Source: CBDATA01 sp965215615 (GTDB lineage: Bacteria > Acidobacteriota > Vicinamibacteria > Marinacidobacterales > Marinacidobacteraceae). Taken from it: a stretch of 64,000 nucleotides of DNA. The translations under genes were made by a program, and so were the position numbers. Of the stretch, positions 51,647 to 59,620 are shown piece after piece. The stretch's first letter is position 1. Every line of letters begins with the position of its first letter. The stretch is taken from the NCBI GenBank assembly GCA_965215615.1, contig OZ244068.1, positions 2,942,716-3,006,715 on the forward strand, read 5' to 3'. The notes beneath the pieces were generated by a model. The model was given only the letters and a program-made list of their open reading frames with translations, had not been told where the DNA came from and did not search any database.

Positions 51647-52774
51647 CTAACAGGCGCATTCATCACCACAGCAGGACAGATCGTCGAGGAACATCCCCTG
51701 CTGGCGGTACCACTCGAGCGGCTCGACGCTCACCCGCATGCGGCGGGCGATCTGGTTGGCCACCACGGCGAAACGCTGACGGAACTTGTAGATGAAGCAG
51801 AAGATGAGGTTCTCATGGCGCACCTGCGGCCCGACCAGGAAGAGCCCTTTCGCCAGTGTGGACTCGTCGTTTTCGGTCAGCAGCGGGAAGCCGTCATCCC
51901 GCCAGTCGAACATCGAGCGAATGACACCCGCCGAACCGACGAATCCGTTGGCCAGGACCGGCTTTTCGGCAGAGTCTACGACCTGGCCGTCCTCGAACGA
52001 GATCCGGTAGCCGTCGCCATTCCGGAGGACACCGGTGACGACGCTGTTCCCGGAGAGCTTCACCCGGCCGGTATCCATCGCCGATTTCAGCCGCCCCCTG
52101 GTGAAGGGCGATATCTGCCGGCTGGGGTCCGAGCCTTCCTCCTCCCACGGGGCCTCGCGGTCGAACACCCGCGTCTTTCGACCCGCGGCAGCCAGCGCGA
52201 CGGCAGCATCGATCCCGCCCTCGGCCCCGCCGATGATGCATCTTTCGTCCCCGTTGAGATCGCTCCACGAAGCTACCCGGGAGTAGTGCAGACAAAGCCC
52301 GGCACCTTGAAAACCATCGGTCCGCGGGTACTGCATTTCGCCTCCCGCCCAGATCACGAACCGCGCGTGGATATCGCCGCGACTCGTCTCCAGCCGGAAC
52401 CGCCGGGGCCGGGCCTGCATCGAGATCGAAAAGACATCGGTCCCGGTTTCGACCGGCAATTCGAAGTGCGCCGCCACCGCATGCAGATAGCCGGCGTACT
52501 CCACTCCGGTGGGGTGCTCGACCCCGAGCGAGAAGGCGGGCGAGGTGTTCGGAGCGATGGCGTTCAGGTCCAGTTGGCCGAATTGGTTGCCTGTGAACGA
52601 CGGGGTGATGAAGTGCGTTTGTTCGGACCAGCGCAGGAAGGAGGCGCCGATTCGAGCGCGGTCGAGGATCACGAAATCCTCGATGCCGAGGTGGCGGAGC
52701 GTCACGCCCATGCCGAGGCCTGCCGCCCCGGCACCGACGATGGCAACCTCGAAAGAGGGGTCGTTTCCGTTCAT
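51647..52774 (-). CDS. FAD/NAD(P)-dependent oxidoreductase with Cys-rich tail
   Basis: A 375-residue flavoprotein of the thioredoxin-reductase/flavin-monooxygenase superfamily. It has AIVGAGAAGLGMGVTLRHLG (FAD) at the start and CIIGGAEGGIDAAVALAAAG (second Rossmann motif) near residue 185. It ends FLDDLSCCGDECAC, an unusual cluster of four Cys that could bind metal or be redox-active. It lies between the fur-like gene and the FeoB-like permease gene on the same strand, suggesting a metal or redox role; inference. Confidence 0.75.
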   Translation of the reverse strand: MNGNDPSFEVAIVGAGAAGLGMGVTLRHLGIEDFVILDRARIGASFLRWSEQTHFITPSFTGNQFGQLDLNAIAPNTSPAFSLGVEHPTGVEYAGYLHAVAAHFELPVETGTDVFSISMQARPRRFRLETSRGDIHARFVIWAGGEMQYPRTDGFQGAGLCLHYSRVASWSDLNGDERCIIGGAEGGIDAAVALAAAGRKTRVFDREAPWEEEGSDPSRQISPFTRGRLKSAMDTGRVKLSGNSVVTGVLRNGDGYRISFEDGQVVDSAEKPVLANGFVGSAGVIRSMFDWRDDGFPLLTENDESTLAKGLFLVGPQVRHENLIFCFIYKFRQRFAVVANQIARRMRVSVEPLEWYRQQGMFLDDLSCCGDECAC

Positions 52775-52844
52775 CGAGCCGCTAATGATAGTCGCTCGTC
52801 AATAACGACAAGGGCGCCCCGCGCCGGCCCTTCTCAGGGAATCA

Positions 52845-53213
52845 TCAGGCGCAGGCGGCGCAGCGGCCCATCAGGGTCAGTTCATGGCTTTCGACCAGAA
52901 AGCCCTTGGGCGCGAGCGCCTCCACTTCGTCCGGGCACCGGGGGATATCGAACGCCTGGTCGCAGGCGTGGCAGAGGAAGTGGTGGTGGTGGGGCTGGTC
53001 GGCCAGTTCGTACCGCGGGACGCGGCCCGGTAATTCGACTGCAGATGCCCATCCCTCTTCCACGAGGGCCTTCATGTTCCGATAGACGGTCGCGATCCCG
53101 AGCGACGGCGCGAGCCTTTGGCCGTGTTCGAGGATCTCGTCCCGCGTGAGGGGACGGCGGGCTTTCACGAGGACCTGGCGGATCGCCCAGCGCTGACGGG
53201 TGTTTCGTTGCAT
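52845..53213 (-). CDS. Fur-family metalloregulator
   Basis: A 122-residue Fur/Zur/PerR-type repressor. The N-terminal winged helix includes RQVLVKARRPLTRDEIL and LGIATVYRNMKALVEEGW. The dimerisation domain has PHHHHFLCHACDQAFDIP and a final MGRCAAC, giving two CxxC zinc pairs. ATG 53213 gives a standard start. The metal sensed cannot be fixed from the sequence. It is upstream of the flavoprotein and FeoB-like genes and divergent from rph. The A/T-richer gap after its stop (52775-52844) holds no good Fur box. Confidence 0.9.
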   Translation of the reverse strand: MQRNTRQRWAIRQVLVKARRPLTRDEILEHGQRLAPSLGIATVYRNMKALVEEGWASAVELPGRVPRYELADQPHHHHFLCHACDQAFDIPRCPDEVEALAPKGFLVESHELTLMGRCAACA

Positions 53214-53281
53214 GGAAGAAGGGATGGTCCGTGACAAGATGGTAGCCGCCCCGTTTTTCCGGCTATCGAAAGGATTCCCGC

Positions 53282-54025
53282 ATGAGCCCCACCTCCGGCC
53301 GCGCCGATGGACGAGCGCCGCTCGAAATCCGGGAAACCGGCATCCAGTCCGGCTTCCTGCGCCGCACTCCCGGTTCGGTTCTCCTGCGTCAGGGTGGCAC
53401 CCGGGTGCTCTGTGCGGCCGGTTTCGAGGAACGAGCGCCCGACTGGCTCAAGGGCAAGGGTCGGGGCTGGCTCACCGCGGAGTACGGGATGCTTCCCCGG
53501 TCTTCCGATGAGCGGATCCGCCGCGACCGGCGCGGTGTCGCCGGACGTACCGCGGAGATCCAGCGCCTGATCGGGAGGTCGCTCCGCGCCGCCCTCCATC
53601 TCGAGGGCCTGGGTGAGCGGACCATTCAGCTCGACTGTGACGTGATCGAAGCGGATGGCGGGACGCGGACCGCGGCGATCACCGGTGGGTTCGTGAGCCT
53701 CGCCCTGCTGCTCGAGGATGCGCGGCGTCGCCGGCTGCTTTCCGGCCCCGTCCTCCGTCGGCAGATCGCGGCGGTGAGCGTGGGGATCGTCCGCGGTGAG
53801 CTGCTGCTCGATCTCGACCACGCGGAGGATGCCGCCGCCGAAGTCGATCTGAACGTGGTCCAGACGGCTTCCGGCGACCTGATCGAAGTCCAGGGAAACG
53901 CCGAGGGCAAGCCCTTCAGCCGGTCGCTCCTGAACGAGATGCTGGACGCGGCGGCGACGGGAATCGAGATCCTGGCGCGAAAGCAGCGGGAGGTGCTGGC
54001 CGGGATCCCGCTTCCCGTGGAATGA
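53282..54025 (+). CDS. rph: Ribonuclease PH
   Basis: A 247-residue phosphorolytic exoribonuclease that trims tRNA 3' ends. DGRAPLEIRETGIQSGFL near the start, AEYGMLPRSSDERIRRD, RTAEIQRLIGRSLRAAL and the catalytic LDCDVIEADGGTRTAAI are all present, and GIVRGELLLDLDHAED follows. Start and length are standard. The stop overlaps the rdgB-like gene by 4 nt, a common bacterial pairing. Confidence 0.97.
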   Translation: MSPTSGRADGRAPLEIRETGIQSGFLRRTPGSVLLRQGGTRVLCAAGFEERAPDWLKGKGRGWLTAEYGMLPRSSDERIRRDRRGVAGRTAEIQRLIGRSLRAALHLEGLGERTIQLDCDVIEADGGTRTAAITGGFVSLALLLEDARRRRLLSGPVLRRQIAAVSVGIVRGELLLDLDHAEDAAAEVDLNVVQTASGDLIEVQGNAEGKPFSRSLLNEMLDAAATGIEILARKQREVLAGIPLPVE

Positions 54026-54633
54026 GCGTCCCGCTGCTCATCGGCACCCGGAACGAGGGCAAGGTCCGGGAGATGCGCCGGCTGCTCGGAACCTTGCCCT
54101 TCCGGCTCGTGTTCCTGTCACGCGAATCGCTCGGCTTCGAGCCGCCCGAAGATCCCGAGGAAACCGGCGAGAGCTTCCTCGCGAACGCCGGGATCAAGGC
54201 GCGCTGCTACCACGAGGGGATCAGCTTCCCCACCCTCGCCGAGGATTCCGGCCTCGAAGTGGATGCGCTCGACGGTGCCCCCGGAGTCCGTTCGGCGCGC
54301 TGGCTGGGAGTGGACACGCCCTACGAGGAAAAGAACCGCCGCCTGCTGGAGCTGGTGGAGGGCCGCGAGCGCGGGGCGCGCTACCGCTCGGCGATGGCGG
54401 TCGCAGCGCGGGGCCGGATCGTCTTCCGCGCTACCGGCGTGGTGGAAGGGCGGATCGCCGCCGCTCCCCGGGGGTCAGGCGGGTTCGGCTACGACCCGGT
54501 CTTCGAGACGGCTTCCGGTCTCACGATGGCGGAGCTCTCTCCCGCAGAAAAGGAACGGATCAGCCACCGGGGAGCGGCGCTCCGCCGGGTGGTTCGTTTC
54601 CTCGAATCCGCCGCCCGCGCGGAGTCCCTATAA
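54022..54633 (+). CDS. rdgB: XTP/dITP pyrophosphatase (RdgB/HAM1 family)
   Basis: A 203-residue house-cleaning enzyme that hydrolyses non-canonical purine nucleoside triphosphates. LIGTRNEGKVREMRRLL, the metal site in LAEDSGLEVDALDGAPGVRS, and GSGGFGYDPVFE near residue 152 followed by SHRGAALRR are the family signatures. It starts within the rph stop (ATGA). The tRNA-Pro gene begins 15 nt after its end. Confidence 0.96.
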   Translation: MSVPLLIGTRNEGKVREMRRLLGTLPFRLVFLSRESLGFEPPEDPEETGESFLANAGIKARCYHEGISFPTLAEDSGLEVDALDGAPGVRSARWLGVDTPYEEKNRRLLELVEGRERGARYRSAMAVAARGRIVFRATGVVEGRIAAAPRGSGGFGYDPVFETASGLTMAELSPAEKERISHRGAALRRVVRFLESAARAESL

Positions 54634-54647
54634 TCCGCGGTGCTTCT

Positions 54648-54724
54648 CGGGGCGTGGCGCAGTCTGGCAGCGCGCCTGCTTTGGGAGCAGGAAGCCGGAG
54701 GTTCGAATCCTCCCGCCCCGACCA
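54648..54724 (+). tRNA. tRNA-Pro (anticodon TGG)
   Basis: A full cloverleaf folds. The acceptor stem CGGGGCG pairs with CGCCCCG, the anticodon arm has loop TTTGGGA with anticodon TGG, and the T-loop is TTCGAAT. The discriminator A is followed by an encoded CCA. It is the first of three tRNA genes. Confidence 0.95.
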
Positions 54725-54775
54725 GTGGCCGGTCCCGTGGCCGGTTTCCGTCAAAGTGCCCGGAGTCGCCCAAAC

Positions 54776-54848
54776 GCGCCAGTAGCTCAGTGGAGAGAGC
54801 GGCGGCCTTCTAAGCCGATGGTCGGGGGTTCAAATCCTCCCTGGCGCG
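54776..54848 (+). tRNA. tRNA-Arg (anticodon TCT)
   Basis: Acceptor GCGCCAG pairs with CTGGCGC, the D-stem is GCTC/GAGC, the anticodon loop CTTCTAA gives TCT, and the T-loop is TTCAAAT. The first pair of the anticodon stem is G-A, a mild mismatch. The 3' CCA is not encoded; the sequence after the discriminator reads CC then G. Confidence 0.93.
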
Positions 54849-54854
54849 CCGGCT

Positions 54855-54927
54855 GGTGGATGTAGCTCAATGGCAGAGCACCGGATTGTGGTTCCGGTGG
54901 TTGGGGGTTCGAGTCCCCTCATCCACC
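54855..54927 (+). tRNA. tRNA-His (anticodon GTG)
   Basis: The acceptor stem GTGGATG/CATCCAC is preceded by an extra G at -1 that can pair with the discriminator C, the histidine identity feature. The anticodon loop TTGTGGT gives GTG, and the T-loop is TTCGAGT. CCA is not encoded. Confidence 0.95.
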
Positions 54928-54949
54928 CCGCCGAGGCTGTAACGGCGGG
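54927..54949 (+). terminator. Hairpin after the tRNA cluster
   Basis: CCCGCCG (54927-54933) and CGGCGGG (54943-54949) can form a perfect 7-bp G/C stem with a 9-nt loop directly after tRNA-His. There is no T-tract, so it is a candidate terminator or processing signal, not a canonical intrinsic terminator. Confidence 0.4.
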
Positions 54950-55006
54950 CAAGGACGGCCGTCGGCGTTCGTTCGGCTGGCGTGGAAACGGCTACGATTC
55001 ATTTTC

Positions 55007-55075
55007 ATGGATGCATCCTTGATCGCGATTCTGGCCGTGGGCGTGAGCCTCGCCGCGCTCAAGCTCACGGAGGAT
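55007..55075 (+). pseudogene. Possible truncated start of a small membrane protein
   Basis: An ATG opens MDASLIAILAVGVSLAALKL, which looks like the membrane anchor of small coiled-coil proteins. The reading then passes into DNA that is antisense to the PIN gene and stops making sense. This could be a gene cut when the AAA/PIN island entered beside the tRNA genes. The boundary is approximate and the call tentative. Confidence 0.3.
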
Positions 55076-55083
55076 TCACTCTT

Positions 55084-55620
55084 TCAACACCCCTGCCTGC
55101 CGCAGAGGTTTCGTCGCTTGAGCAAACCCTCATGCACATCGGTGAAATGGCGATGGACCGCCGTCGAGTACACCGAGTACACCTTGCCACGGGGACGGAC
55201 CAACGCCGGATCCTTGAAGTCCCTCTGGAGTAGCAGGCCGTTGGTGTAAAGGAGCCGCGCTCCCGTCTCGAGCGCCAAGCCGAGCACATGGGGATCGTCC
55301 GATTGCATCGCTTCATTCTTTGCGACTTCCCGGGCGCGGGACTCCACCTTCTTCGGGTCCGCCACGACAACGGTACCGGCAAGCTGGGCTTCCCTGATCT
55401 TCCGAATCCGTTCCGGGCCCAGGGTTCGCCGGAGCTCCGTCAGCAGATTTCCCCCAACCACCAGCCGCGGTCTTCGTTTCCGTGAACTGGCGCGCATTCG
55501 ATTTCCGGGCTCGAATGCCCAGTCGAAAAACCGCCTCCCCGCCTCGGGTCGCGGATCCGGTCCTTGCCCGAACCAGAACACTTCGTTCGCCGCGTTTGCG
55601 TCAACGATGGCGCACATCAA
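55084..55620 (-). CDS. PIN-like nuclease partnered with an AAA ATPase
   Basis: A 178-residue PIN-domain protein. The first catalytic Asp is in CAIVDANAANEVF, and SDDPHVLGLALETGARLLYT corresponds to the second half of the site. The following motif reads TNGLLLQRDF, with Gly where many relatives have Asp (TND), although the later Asp is kept. It overlaps the ATPase gene by 4 nt (ATGA) and ends near the tRNA cluster. PIN proteins cut RNA or DNA; paired with an ABC/OLD-like ATPase this looks like a two-gene defence module. Composition is A/T-richer than the core genes. Confidence 0.72.
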   Translation of the reverse strand: MMCAIVDANAANEVFWFGQGPDPRPEAGRRFFDWAFEPGNRMRASSRKRRPRLVVGGNLLTELRRTLGPERIRKIREAQLAGTVVVADPKKVESRAREVAKNEAMQSDDPHVLGLALETGARLLYTNGLLLQRDFKDPALVRPRGKVYSVYSTAVHRHFTDVHEGLLKRRNLCGRQGC

Positions 55621-56996
55621 GCGATGCCAAGGGAACGATCTATTTCGGACAGGAAGAAACTCCGATATCCCTCAGGAACATCTCTTACATTTCCATTTGA
55701 ATCCAGACTCAAGGAATGAATTCGAACCTGGTCGCCATGTGGCTCGAAATAGAGAATAGATACATCGTCGCTTTTCAGTTCTGTCTTCCCATCCCGGACT
55801 TCCATCCGAACTCTGTCGAGCAGAAAATCACTGTGGGTTTCCACGATGAGCTGGTTGCCACCCGCCGCCTCCTCACAGAAGAGGCCAGCCAATGCAGCCT
55901 GCGCCATCGGGTGCAAGTGCATTTCAGGCTGTTGGAGAAGATAGAGTCGAGAGAAGACAGATGATGCGAAGCTTGCGATGACGGGTAGAACCTGTCCCAC
56001 GCCATATCCGAGATCGGCCAGGTTGCAGAACGATTCCTTGCGCCCACGTCTGGTTCCAAATTTCCGAACGAGCAACTGAAAAGGATCGCCGTCGCTGTCG
56101 CCGAGATGCTTTACCTCGATCTCGTCGAACAGACCCGATGCTTGTCCGAACTTCTCGAAATACCGCTTGGTCCGTCGCCACGGAATCGGTGTCTTTGAGA
56201 GAGTGGCGAGACTCGTCGGCACGTGTGCGCCCGATGGATCGGTGTCCGGTTCAGCGCTCAGGGGGTCGTATGTGCGTTTGGGCTCTGCCCGCACAGGAGC
56301 GCCAGCGAAGGGCCGCGCTGCGGGGAGCCTGAGGGTGTGCCACACGGGGAGAATCTGGTCGCGCAGCGCAACGATGTCGTCTCGGCAGAGGGTTGGAGAA
56401 TCTCCGAGAGGGTTGAACCCCTCTTTGGGGGGCTCTTCGAAGACCCGCGGCAGTAGATCGAACGAAGCGCCCCGCCACAAGGCTGTTCCCCATGATGTCC
56501 AGTGGTCGGGATCCTTGGATACACGTAACTTCCAGCGTCCTCGGGACGTCCCCACAAAGGAACCTTGACCATTGTGCTCGGATTCCCCGCTTGCGAGCCA
56601 GCAATCCACCGCGCCGATGCGGCAACGGCTCGCGTAGGGTCGCGGACCCTGCTTGGTAAAGGTGACATCGAACGAGAAGTCGTCCATGTCTTTGGTTCCG
56701 GACGAACCACGAGAGGCTTCCGTTGATTCCTGAGTGAAGCCGCCCTCAAAGACATGGGCAAGTGTGTCGTGGTCGAGTCTTCGGCAAGCGATGTCATCGA
56801 AGCTCCCCAAGTCGAACGGCGATTCCCGAAAATCCGGTTGCGCCCGGGTATAGGCGATGTCCCAAAGCGCCCGGACCATCGCCAGAAACGAAGTCTTCCC
56901 CGTACTGTTCTCGCCGACCAGCAGCGTGAGCGGAGCGAGCCGGGCGGTCTGGAGCTCACCGAAACAGCGATAATTCCGGAGGCGCAACTCCTTCAT
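55617..56996 (-). CDS. OLD/DUF3696-like AAA ATPase of a candidate defence module
   Basis: A 459-residue ABC-type ATPase. LRLRNYRCFGELQ and the Walker A motif GENSTGKTSFL (about residue 28) open the protein. LADLGYGVGQVLPVIASF is the signature-like motif. Walker B reads YLLQQPEMHLHP, with Gln where relatives have the metal-binding Glu (IEQPE). HSDFLLDRVR supplies the switch His. It probably couples DNA or damage sensing to the PIN nuclease gene that overlaps its stop. No toprim domain is present, so it is not a GajA or OLD nuclease by itself. Confidence 0.78.
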   Translation of the reverse strand: MKELRLRNYRCFGELQTARLAPLTLLVGENSTGKTSFLAMVRALWDIAYTRAQPDFRESPFDLGSFDDIACRRLDHDTLAHVFEGGFTQESTEASRGSSGTKDMDDFSFDVTFTKQGPRPYASRCRIGAVDCWLASGESEHNGQGSFVGTSRGRWKLRVSKDPDHWTSWGTALWRGASFDLLPRVFEEPPKEGFNPLGDSPTLCRDDIVALRDQILPVWHTLRLPAARPFAGAPVRAEPKRTYDPLSAEPDTDPSGAHVPTSLATLSKTPIPWRRTKRYFEKFGQASGLFDEIEVKHLGDSDGDPFQLLVRKFGTRRGRKESFCNLADLGYGVGQVLPVIASFASSVFSRLYLLQQPEMHLHPMAQAALAGLFCEEAAGGNQLIVETHSDFLLDRVRMEVRDGKTELKSDDVSILYFEPHGDQVRIHSLSLDSNGNVRDVPEGYRSFFLSEIDRSLGIA

Positions 56997-57198
56997 GACA
57001 TTTGGCTCCAGGGTGCGGGTCGGCGGTGTCCGTATCTGCCCGCGAGTGGGTATGCGATGACAGGGTCTTGTTCAGCGGTGGAGAGTCCGCAAATCGCCGG
57101 CGGTACTGCGTCCGTTTTCCCGTGACAACCCACGATCGCGGAGAGTAACGCTTTCCTTCGCCGGGGCAGCATGCCTGTAGATCGACGGGCGTTCCCCG

Positions 57199-58293
57199 TC
57201 ACTGCCCCGGGACCAGGATCGCCTTCGTGACCCGGAGCGCCTCGATGTCGTCGAGCGCCTGCTCCGCTTCTTCGAGCCGGTAGCGCTTCCCGATCACTCG
57301 CGCGAAAGGCATCTCGGCGCTTCGCCGTTCCAGCAGGTCGAGCGCCCTCCGCCAGTGGTGGAAATCGCTCCCCCACTGTCCGCGGATTTCGACGTGCTTG
57401 CGGTTGATTTCGGTGTGCGGGTTGATTCCGACCGTTCCCGCGTCGGTGTAGTGGCCGACCACCACGTAGCGGCCGCCGTCGCGGGTCATGGCGAGTCCTT
57501 CGGGGACCGCTTTCGGGTTGCCGCTCGCCTCGATCACCACATCGGCTCCGTGGCCGAGCGTCCGGTCCCGGACCGCTTCCACGCGCTGGTCGTCGTCGAG
57601 TCCGAGCGCGAGGTCGGCCCCCATCAGGAGCGCGAGTTCCCGCCGCGCCTCGGGTTCGCCGATGGCAGCGATGAAGCCCGCGCCGGCGGCCCGGGCGAAG
57701 GCGATGGCGGCGAGTCCGACCGGCCCGATTCCCTGCACCGCGACGCTCTCGGCGAGCCGGATTCCGGCGCGGTCCACCGCCGCGAATCCGGTGAAAAGCC
57801 CGCATCCGCCGCCGATCAGGTCATCCACCGAAAGCGTCTCCGGGAGCGCCAGCATCCGGACTCCGGCGCGAAGCCAGATCCGCTCCGCCCACCCGCCGAG
57901 CAGCCCCTCCGCCGCCGGCTCGGTGATCCCGTAAACCCGGCGCGACGGGCACCGGTTCGGGGTCCGCGCCACGAGACAGAAATGGCAGGCCCCGCAAGCT
58001 CCATGAACATCGAAGAAGGTGACGACGCTCCCCGGCCCTACCGGAACCCCCGAAGCGTCCCGCTCCACCTGGTTCGACTCCACGATCCGCCCGACGCTCA
58101 CGTGGCCGGGGATCAGGGGATAGGGGACCCCGGCGAGGCGGCCTTCCCGCAGGTGGACATCGGTGCCGCAGACCTCGGAAGCGAGCGTTTCCAGCAGGGT
58201 TTCGCCGGGCGCGAGCCGTGGCAACGGAAACTCCCTCATTTCGACCGGCTGGCCCGGAGCGACGAGAACCGCGGCCCTCGCGGTCCCGGTCAC
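57199..58293 (-). CDS. Zinc-containing alcohol dehydrogenase-like oxidoreductase in the arsS operon
   Basis: A 364-residue medium-chain dehydrogenase. CGTDVHLREGRL and GHVSVGRIVES carry catalytic zinc ligands. CGACHFCLVARTPNRC is the structural-zinc Cys set. GIGPVGLAAIAFARAAGAG is the NAD-binding motif. GTG 58293 overlaps the arsS stop by 4 nt. Its place in the arsS operon suggests a role in arsenosugar-type chemistry, but its substrate is unknown. Confidence 0.82.
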   Translation of the reverse strand: MTGTARAAVLVAPGQPVEMREFPLPRLAPGETLLETLASEVCGTDVHLREGRLAGVPYPLIPGHVSVGRIVESNQVERDASGVPVGPGSVVTFFDVHGACGACHFCLVARTPNRCPSRRVYGITEPAAEGLLGGWAERIWLRAGVRMLALPETLSVDDLIGGGCGLFTGFAAVDRAGIRLAESVAVQGIGPVGLAAIAFARAAGAGFIAAIGEPEARRELALLMGADLALGLDDDQRVEAVRDRTLGHGADVVIEASGNPKAVPEGLAMTRDGGRYVVVGHYTDAGTVGINPHTEINRKHVEIRGQWGSDFHHWRRALDLLERRSAEMPFARVIGKRYRLEEAEQALDDIEALRVTKAILVPGQ

Positions 58294-59255
58294 GTGATGG
58301 CTCCGCCGCAGCTCGATCCCGCCCCCGCGGTGCAGCCATAGCAGTGCGCCCCGGTGACGATCCGCCGGCTCCCGAGCGCTTCTTCCGAGAACTCCGAGAT
58401 GTGGACAGGCGCTCCGTACCCCACCTTGATGTCGAGCATCTGGTTGAAATCGCAGTCGTAGAGCCATCCGTCCCAGCCGACCGAAATCGTGTTCCGGCAC
58501 ATGACTGCCTCGGCAGCGGCCGGATTGAAGGCGTTCACCAGCTTCTCCATGTACGCCTCGTGGTTCCCGCTCTCGATCAGATAGTCGAGAAACCGGCTGA
58601 TCGGCAGGTTGGTGATGGTGAAGAGCTGGTCGAAGCGGATGTCGAAGCGCCGTCCCAGCTCCCGCTTGAACTCCCGCTCCAGCCCCTGCTGGTCTCCGGG
58701 GAGGAACGCGCCGGTCGGGTTATAGACCAGGTTCAGGCGCAGTTTGCCGCCCTGGCCGTAGCCCAGTCGGTTCAGGAGGCGCAGTGCTTCGACCGACCGG
58801 TCGAAAACTCCCTCGCCGCGCTGGGCATCGGTGCGGTCAGCGAGAAAATAGGGGAGGCTCGCGACCACTTCGACTTCCCGATCGGCCAGAAATCCGGCCA
58901 GATCCTGCTGCGAGCGAAGCATCAGGACGGTGAGGTTGCACCGGTCCATGACGTGCCGCCCGAGCTCCCGCGAGGTGTCCACCAGATACCGGAAGTTCTC
59001 GTTCAGCTCCGGCGCACCGCCGGTGATGTCCACCGTCGGAGCATCGGTTCGCCGAAGCGCCGCGATGCACGCCTCGGCGGTCTCGCGGGTCATGCGTTCG
59101 GTCCGATCCGGCCCGGCATCCACGTGGCAATGCCGGCAGGTCTGGTTGCAGAGCTTGCCGACGTTGATCTGGAAGATCTCGACGCCGGTGGCGCGGAGCG
59201 GGTGGAGTCCGTGGTCGGCGAGCTTGTCGTCGAAGGGAACGAGTTCGGCCGTCAC
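58290..59255 (-). CDS. arsS: Arsenosugar-biosynthesis radical SAM protein ArsS
   Basis: A 321-residue radical SAM enzyme. CNQTCRHCHVDAGP (about residue 36) is the CxxxCxxC cluster motif, preceded by the typical EIFQINVGKL. CNLTVLMLRSQQDL and a Cys-rich end (CYGCTAGAGSSCGG) match the ArsS family, which adds a deoxyadenosyl group on the way to arsenosugars. All Cys positions are Cys codons, so no selenocysteine is needed. GTG 59255 overlaps the preceding gene by 4 nt (GTGA). Confidence 0.88.
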   Translation of the reverse strand: MTAELVPFDDKLADHGLHPLRATGVEIFQINVGKLCNQTCRHCHVDAGPDRTERMTRETAEACIAALRRTDAPTVDITGGAPELNENFRYLVDTSRELGRHVMDRCNLTVLMLRSQQDLAGFLADREVEVVASLPYFLADRTDAQRGEGVFDRSVEALRLLNRLGYGQGGKLRLNLVYNPTGAFLPGDQQGLEREFKRELGRRFDIRFDQLFTITNLPISRFLDYLIESGNHEAYMEKLVNAFNPAAAEAVMCRNTISVGWDGWLYDCDFNQMLDIKVGYGAPVHISEFSEEALGSRRIVTGAHCYGCTAGAGSSCGGAIT

Positions 59256-59584
59256 ATGCTCAACGCCTTGTTCTTCTTGCGCATCTGCACGCCGTGCACC
59301 AGCGAAGCCCCGCCCCGGATGGCCGACGCGACGTGGACCGCTTCGGTCATCTGCTCCATGTTGGACCCTTTCTCCAGACAGGATTCGGTCCAGGCATCGA
59401 TGCAGTAGGGGCACTGCACCGCGTGGGCGACGCCGAGCGCGATGAGGGCTTTCTCCCGCTCGGTCAGCGCTCCTTCGGCGAAGGTCGCCTGGTACCAGTC
59501 GTTGAATTTTTCCCACAAATCCGGTGCCTGCTTCCCCATGTCGGCGAACTGCGCCAGATCGTGTCGCTCGTAGTAGTGGCTCAT
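59252..59584 (-). CDS. ArsS-associated AhpD/carboxymuconolactone-decarboxylase-like protein
   Basis: A 110-residue protein starting MSHYYERHDLAQFADMGK and carrying the AhpD-type motif HAVQCPYCIDAWTESCLEKG, with a CxxC redox pair. The family is known as a peroxidase-like partner of ArsS. Its stop overlaps the arsS GTG by 4 nt, so the three genes form one tight operon. It is divergent from the dehydrogenase gene at 59621. Confidence 0.87.
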   Translation of the reverse strand: MSHYYERHDLAQFADMGKQAPDLWEKFNDWYQATFAEGALTEREKALIALGVAHAVQCPYCIDAWTESCLEKGSNMEQMTEAVHVASAIRGGASLVHGVQMRKKNKALSM

Positions 59585-59620
59585 CGGGAAAAGGTACCGC
59601 ACCGATGGTAGCCTCGCTCC

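Noticed and set aside
52775..52844. A Fur box between the Fur gene and the flavoprotein gene
   Set aside because: The A/T-rich patch near 52785-52810 has only a weak, imperfect dyad and does not match the 19-bp consensus well.
55084..56996. Calling the AAA/PIN pair PARIS or Gabija outright
   Set aside because: Neither a toprim domain nor a UvrD-like helicase is present; only the ATPase-plus-effector logic is shared.
57184..57200. A 6-bp G/C hairpin at the end of the alcohol dehydrogenase gene
   Set aside because: It overlaps the stop codon and has no T-tract on the relevant strand, so it is not a supported terminator.
58290..59255. A selenocysteine codon in ArsS
   Set aside because: All motif positions are ordinary Cys codons and the frame has no internal TGA, so this is the Cys form.
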